From the NCBI GenBank assembly GCA_019100305.1, contig JAHRHW010000002.1:1-32137 (forward strand): a DNA stretch of 32,137 bases. The letters are read 5' to 3'. Made by a program: the position numbers and the translations under genes. The notes below the pieces were generated by a model. It did no database searches, was not told the origin of the DNA, and was given only the letters and a program-made list of their open reading frames with translations. This DNA comes from Candidatus Thiodiazotropha taylori. Lineage in GTDB: Bacteria; Pseudomonadota; Gammaproteobacteria; Chromatiales; Chromatiaceae. This document shows, piece by piece, positions 31,132-32,137 of the stretch (position 1 is its first letter; each line of letters opens with the position of its first letter).

Positions 31132-32137
31132 ACGAGCAAACAGTAACGCCACAGAGATCTGATATTACCTCACATGAGAGTGATCAGGTCTACTACGGCC
31201 TGAGCTTATTTGTCAGTTTTGTGGCATTTATTGGCCTGGCTCTGACCTATCTGTGGTCTGCATCGACGCCGGTTAACCTCATGACACTGGTATTGGCCTG
31301 TCAATTCCTGCTGCTCCGATTTATTGAACACTATAAATGTCTCTACTCCTCCAGCTCAATCAAACGCAGTTCATCAATCATTCTCGATCAGCTGTTTCTC
31401 GGACTGATCACCTTTGCGGGTGGTTCGGCGCTTCTCCTGTTGCCTCTCAGTAGTGTGTTGATTTTTGCATCACGTTTTTTTGGCAGATCCTATCTCTGGC
31501 TGGGAATTGGAACAGCGTTTACAATGCTGACCACCACACTGCATCTGGCACAGCAAATGGAGTTGCTGCAAGCGTTACTACTGAGTGTTCTTGCTCTGTT
31601 ACCCCCTGTCCTTGTATCCATACACAGATATGGCGCATCGAAACAGGATAAGCAGGACACAGAGCAGCTACCCACACTACCTCAACTGGAGGAAGAGCCT
31701 CCAAAACAGGCTGAATCACCTGCAGATGCACAACGATTTACCGCTCAGCCTGCAAAACGTGCTATTCAGCGCATATTGATATTGTCCCGTAACAAAAGCA
31801 CTACAGCCCTTCTCTCCCGCCAACTGTTCGCTTGGGGACATGAAACAACAACCTGCAGTAACAGCCTGCAGGCATTCAAACACATGCTCTCTCGCAGTCA
31901 GGGAGAGGTCTTCACCCCCTACTCATCCCTCATTGTCGATGGCGAAAATCTGGATATTGAGCCACTCTCATTGGCACGTCTGATCAAGAATGAATCACTA
32001 CTTGATGATGTTAGACTGATCTGCATACAAACATCTTTCTACAATGAGAAGTATGCGCACAGATTGTTGCGGGCAGGCTACCACACGCTACTCGAATCCC
32101 CATGGACCAAAGAGCAACTGTTCAGCATCATCAGTTA
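31128..32137 (+). CDS. Multi-pass membrane protein with degenerate receiver domain, 3'-truncated by window
   Basis: A frame open for 336 codons to the window edge. The TTG start at 31128 overlaps the HD-GYP stop, and AAGGAA lies seven bases upstream. Five or six hydrophobic segments fill residues about 25-170 (for example GLSLFVSFVAFIGLALTYLW and MELLQALLLSVLALLPPVLV). A polar, glutamate/proline-rich linker of about 35 residues comes next, then a receiver-like fold from about residue 215: RILILSRNK, SSLIVDGENLD, VRLICIQTS, HTLLESPW. The acidic pair is replaced (SRN), and the lysine is missing, so it may not be phosphorylated. The layout recalls the input half of RpfC without a kinase core directly after the membrane part. 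More domains may lie beyond the window. Confidence 0.75.
   Translation, partial: MNEQTVTPQRSDITSHESDQVYYGLSLFVSFVAFIGLALTYLWSASTPVNLMTLVLACQFLLLRFIEHYKCLYSSSSIKRSSSIILDQLFLGLITFAGGSALLLLPLSSVLIFASRFFGRSYLWLGIGTAFTMLTTTLHLAQQMELLQALLLSVLALLPPVLVSIHRYGASKQDKQDTEQLPTLPQLEEEPPKQAESPADAQRFTAQPAKRAIQRILILSRNKSTTALLSRQLFAWGHETTTCSNSLQAFKHMLSRSQGEVFTPYSSLIVDGENLDIEPLSLARLIKNESLLDDVRLICIQTSFYNEKYAHRLLRAGYHTLLESPWTKEQLFSIIS

Overview
The window looks like chromosomal DNA of a moderate-GC gammaproteobacterium. The evidence is a TcdA-type t6A dehydratase, a class I dGTPase, a DUF2959 lipoprotein, a Spy/CpxP-like protein beside an OmpR-type two-component pair, a TonB-dependent receptor, DUF1800/DUF1501 exported proteins and several composite c-di-GMP enzymes. 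A free-living or symbiotic Chromatiales-like or sulfur-oxidiser relative would fit, but no marker here settles the genus. I see no phage, transposase, CRISPR array or rRNA; the only RNA gene I am sure of is a tRNA-Asp.

Layout. 1-2.9 kb: a small exported protein, a DsbA/FrnE-type thioredoxin-fold protein, an RsmC-like methyltransferase and TcdA, the last two tightly convergent. 3-7.2 kb (minus strand): an orphan periplasmic binding protein followed by a 976-residue receptor with sensor, HAMP, PAS, GGDEF, EAL and a C-terminal CZB zinc-binding domain. 7.2-10.3 kb: a Spy/CpxP-like periplasmic protein preceded by phased GTTACA repeats, then a CpxR-like regulator and its histidine kinase. 10.3-15.4 kb: dGTPase, an EamA transporter, a DUF2959 lipoprotein and a PiT phosphate permease. 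15.6-20.8 kb: a TonB-dependent receptor, a YfiR-like periplasmic protein and a membrane GGDEF-EAL protein, which read as one outer-membrane-to-cytoplasm signalling unit. 20.9-22.5 kb: a membrane protein of unknown function and tRNA-Asp. 22.5-27 kb: a DUF1800 lipoprotein with Ig-like repeats and a Tat-exported DUF1501 protein. 27-29 kb (minus strand): a P-loop ATPase and a divergent MetA-family acyltransferase, one nucleotide apart, with a near-consensus Fur box upstream. 28.9-30.1 kb: a 1.1 kb stretch with no convincing gene. 30.1 kb to the end: a REC-HD-GYP phosphodiesterase overlapping the start of a multi-pass membrane protein that carries a degenerate receiver domain and runs off the window.

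The strongest theme is c-di-GMP signalling. Three enzymes (two GGDEF-EAL, one HD-GYP) sit in three different sensory contexts: periplasmic/cytosolic zinc, a TonB receptor with YfiR, and an Rpf-like response regulator. The most interesting items are the TBDR-YfiR-GGDEF/EAL triad, the EAL-CZB fusion, the Fur-box-associated MetA-like/ATPase pair, and a 28-bp repeat (two exact copies and one partial) placed at the 3' ends of genes.
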